A DNA stretch of 64,000 bases from Phoronis australis. Its lineage: Eukaryota; Phoronida; Phoronidae. The position numbers and the translations under genes were made by a program. The notes below the pieces were generated by a model that was not told where the DNA came from, ran no database searches, and saw only the letters and a program-made list of their open reading frames with translations. Positions within the stretch are counted from its first letter, which is position 1, and every line of letters starts with the position of its first letter. The stretch lies in NCBI GenBank assembly GCA_002633005.1, contig NMRA01000214.1:394414-458413 (forward strand), in the 5' to 3' direction. This document shows positions 63,120 through 64,000 of this stretch, piece by piece.

Positions 63120-64000
63120 CGACGTGGAAATTAAAGTTCCCATAAAAACGGTGAAACGCATGGGCATTATCTTTCACCTGGAAGTTGTAAACTTTACAGA
63201 GTACACAGATATACATATACATATACAATTTGACTTTTCATTGTCAGTTTCCCCAAAACGCGTTTCAAACATTAGTCCTTCAAATTTGAACCCTTTACCA
63301 GTGCTTTGTTCTCGGTCACACAGATAAAACATTAATATCCTCAGGCCTAATTTTTCAGTTTCACTGCATGTATTGAAAAAGTTAGGCCAACTGTTTAAAG
63401 CACTAATGTCATGTGATTTCCTGTCAAAGGTGTTCTTTAATTGCGGATGACCAATTCTGCATTAGTAATTTGGCCAGTGATTTACAAAGCGAAGTCTCTT
63501 GCGTGATGTTTTACAGCACCACGAACTCTATGCTTAAACCTGAGCAGGTTATTCATTTTACTTTGCACATGGCGTGCTTAAAGCGTCTGGATCAACAGAA
63601 CTAAAACCCTGATCATCCTCCATTTTAAAAGTCGTGTGAGTGGCCATATATGACAGGTTCGGACTCGTCTTTTAAAGGAATTTAGTGCACTTGGAACAAC
63701 TTGGGTAGCCTCAAAATATTTCACTAGGGAATGTTTCCTGTCAGCGGATGTGCGAACTTCAATTATAACACTAGTAAAAGGATTTAGTCGAGAAACTGTT
63801 AAAAATCACGGTGTCAGCAGATCTCGAACGTCGTGCGAGACGTCATCCTCAATCGTTAGTCTTTCTCCTAAACAACTGACTAATTGTTTAAGGCTGTCAG
63901 CTATCACAGGACTATCCCGCCTCGTTCAACGGCACAATACATTTCTAGATTCCTATGGCTTGCTGTTATGAGTGAAAATATCACATGTTCATATTCATGT

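Larger units (their letters stand above)
58598..64000 (+). other. Intron 3 of the nuclear receptor gene (incomplete)
   Basis: Begins at the exon 3 donor and runs to the window edge. It carries two minisatellite arrays (58588-58940 and 60098-60418) and the second copy of a repeat seen near 12.0 kb (63030-63119). No exon with receptor homology was seen on the + strand. The stretch 60.4-63.0 kb is otherwise plain AT-rich DNA. Confidence 0.75.

Noticed and set aside
58600-64000. Search for receptor hinge and ligand-binding-domain exons
   Set aside because: No V-Q-x-E-R-type continuation or ligand-binding signature with splice sites was found; the exons must lie beyond the window.

Overview
The window looks like nuclear DNA of a multicellular animal, most likely an invertebrate and plausibly a cnidarian such as a stony coral. 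It is AT-rich and gene-poor, has long introns with GT..AG boundaries, and is full of short non-autonomous repeats (tRNA-derived SINEs, MITEs, a foldback element, micro- and minisatellites). It shows no operons or dense ORFs. The animal assignment rests on one clear gene, a nuclear receptor; the cnidarian suggestion is inference.

The recognisable gene lies on the + strand in the last third. Three coding exons of an NR2E-type (PNR/NR2E3-like, tailless-related) nuclear receptor join in frame: exon 1 at 42877-42916 (start codon and 13 codons), exon 2 at 55291-55597 (N-terminal region and first zinc finger) and exon 3 at 58494-58597 (second zinc finger). They give 150 residues containing both zinc fingers of the DNA-binding domain. 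The ligand-binding domain is not in the window, so the gene continues past position 64000. Introns are 12.4 kb, 2.9 kb and more than 5.4 kb.

Positions 1 to about 42.6 kb contain no coding region I can identify. They hold a multi-copy MITE-like family with TAAA..CTCACCAATTT-type ends (3.4-23.2 kb), three copies of a tRNA-derived SINE with a 3' hairpin (7.9, 13.8 and 25.0 kb), a 154-bp MITE with internal GGGCGGTTAA repeats (7.4 kb), a 251-bp MITE with 13-bp perfect ends (11.4 kb), a structured inverted-repeat element (17.6 kb), a 460-bp foldback element (23.8-24.3 kb), a second repeat family (34.6 and 43.5 kb) and a GAT-rich microsatellite about 1 kb upstream of exon 1.

The most unusual observation is downstream of exon 3. 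A minisatellite of roughly 30-bp units starts within the exon itself. Its first unit consists of the last coding bases of the DNA-binding domain (codons N-K-D) plus the 5' splice site, and about ten degenerate copies follow. A second array of the same family lies 1.2 kb further on. The array seems to have grown from an exon-intron junction.
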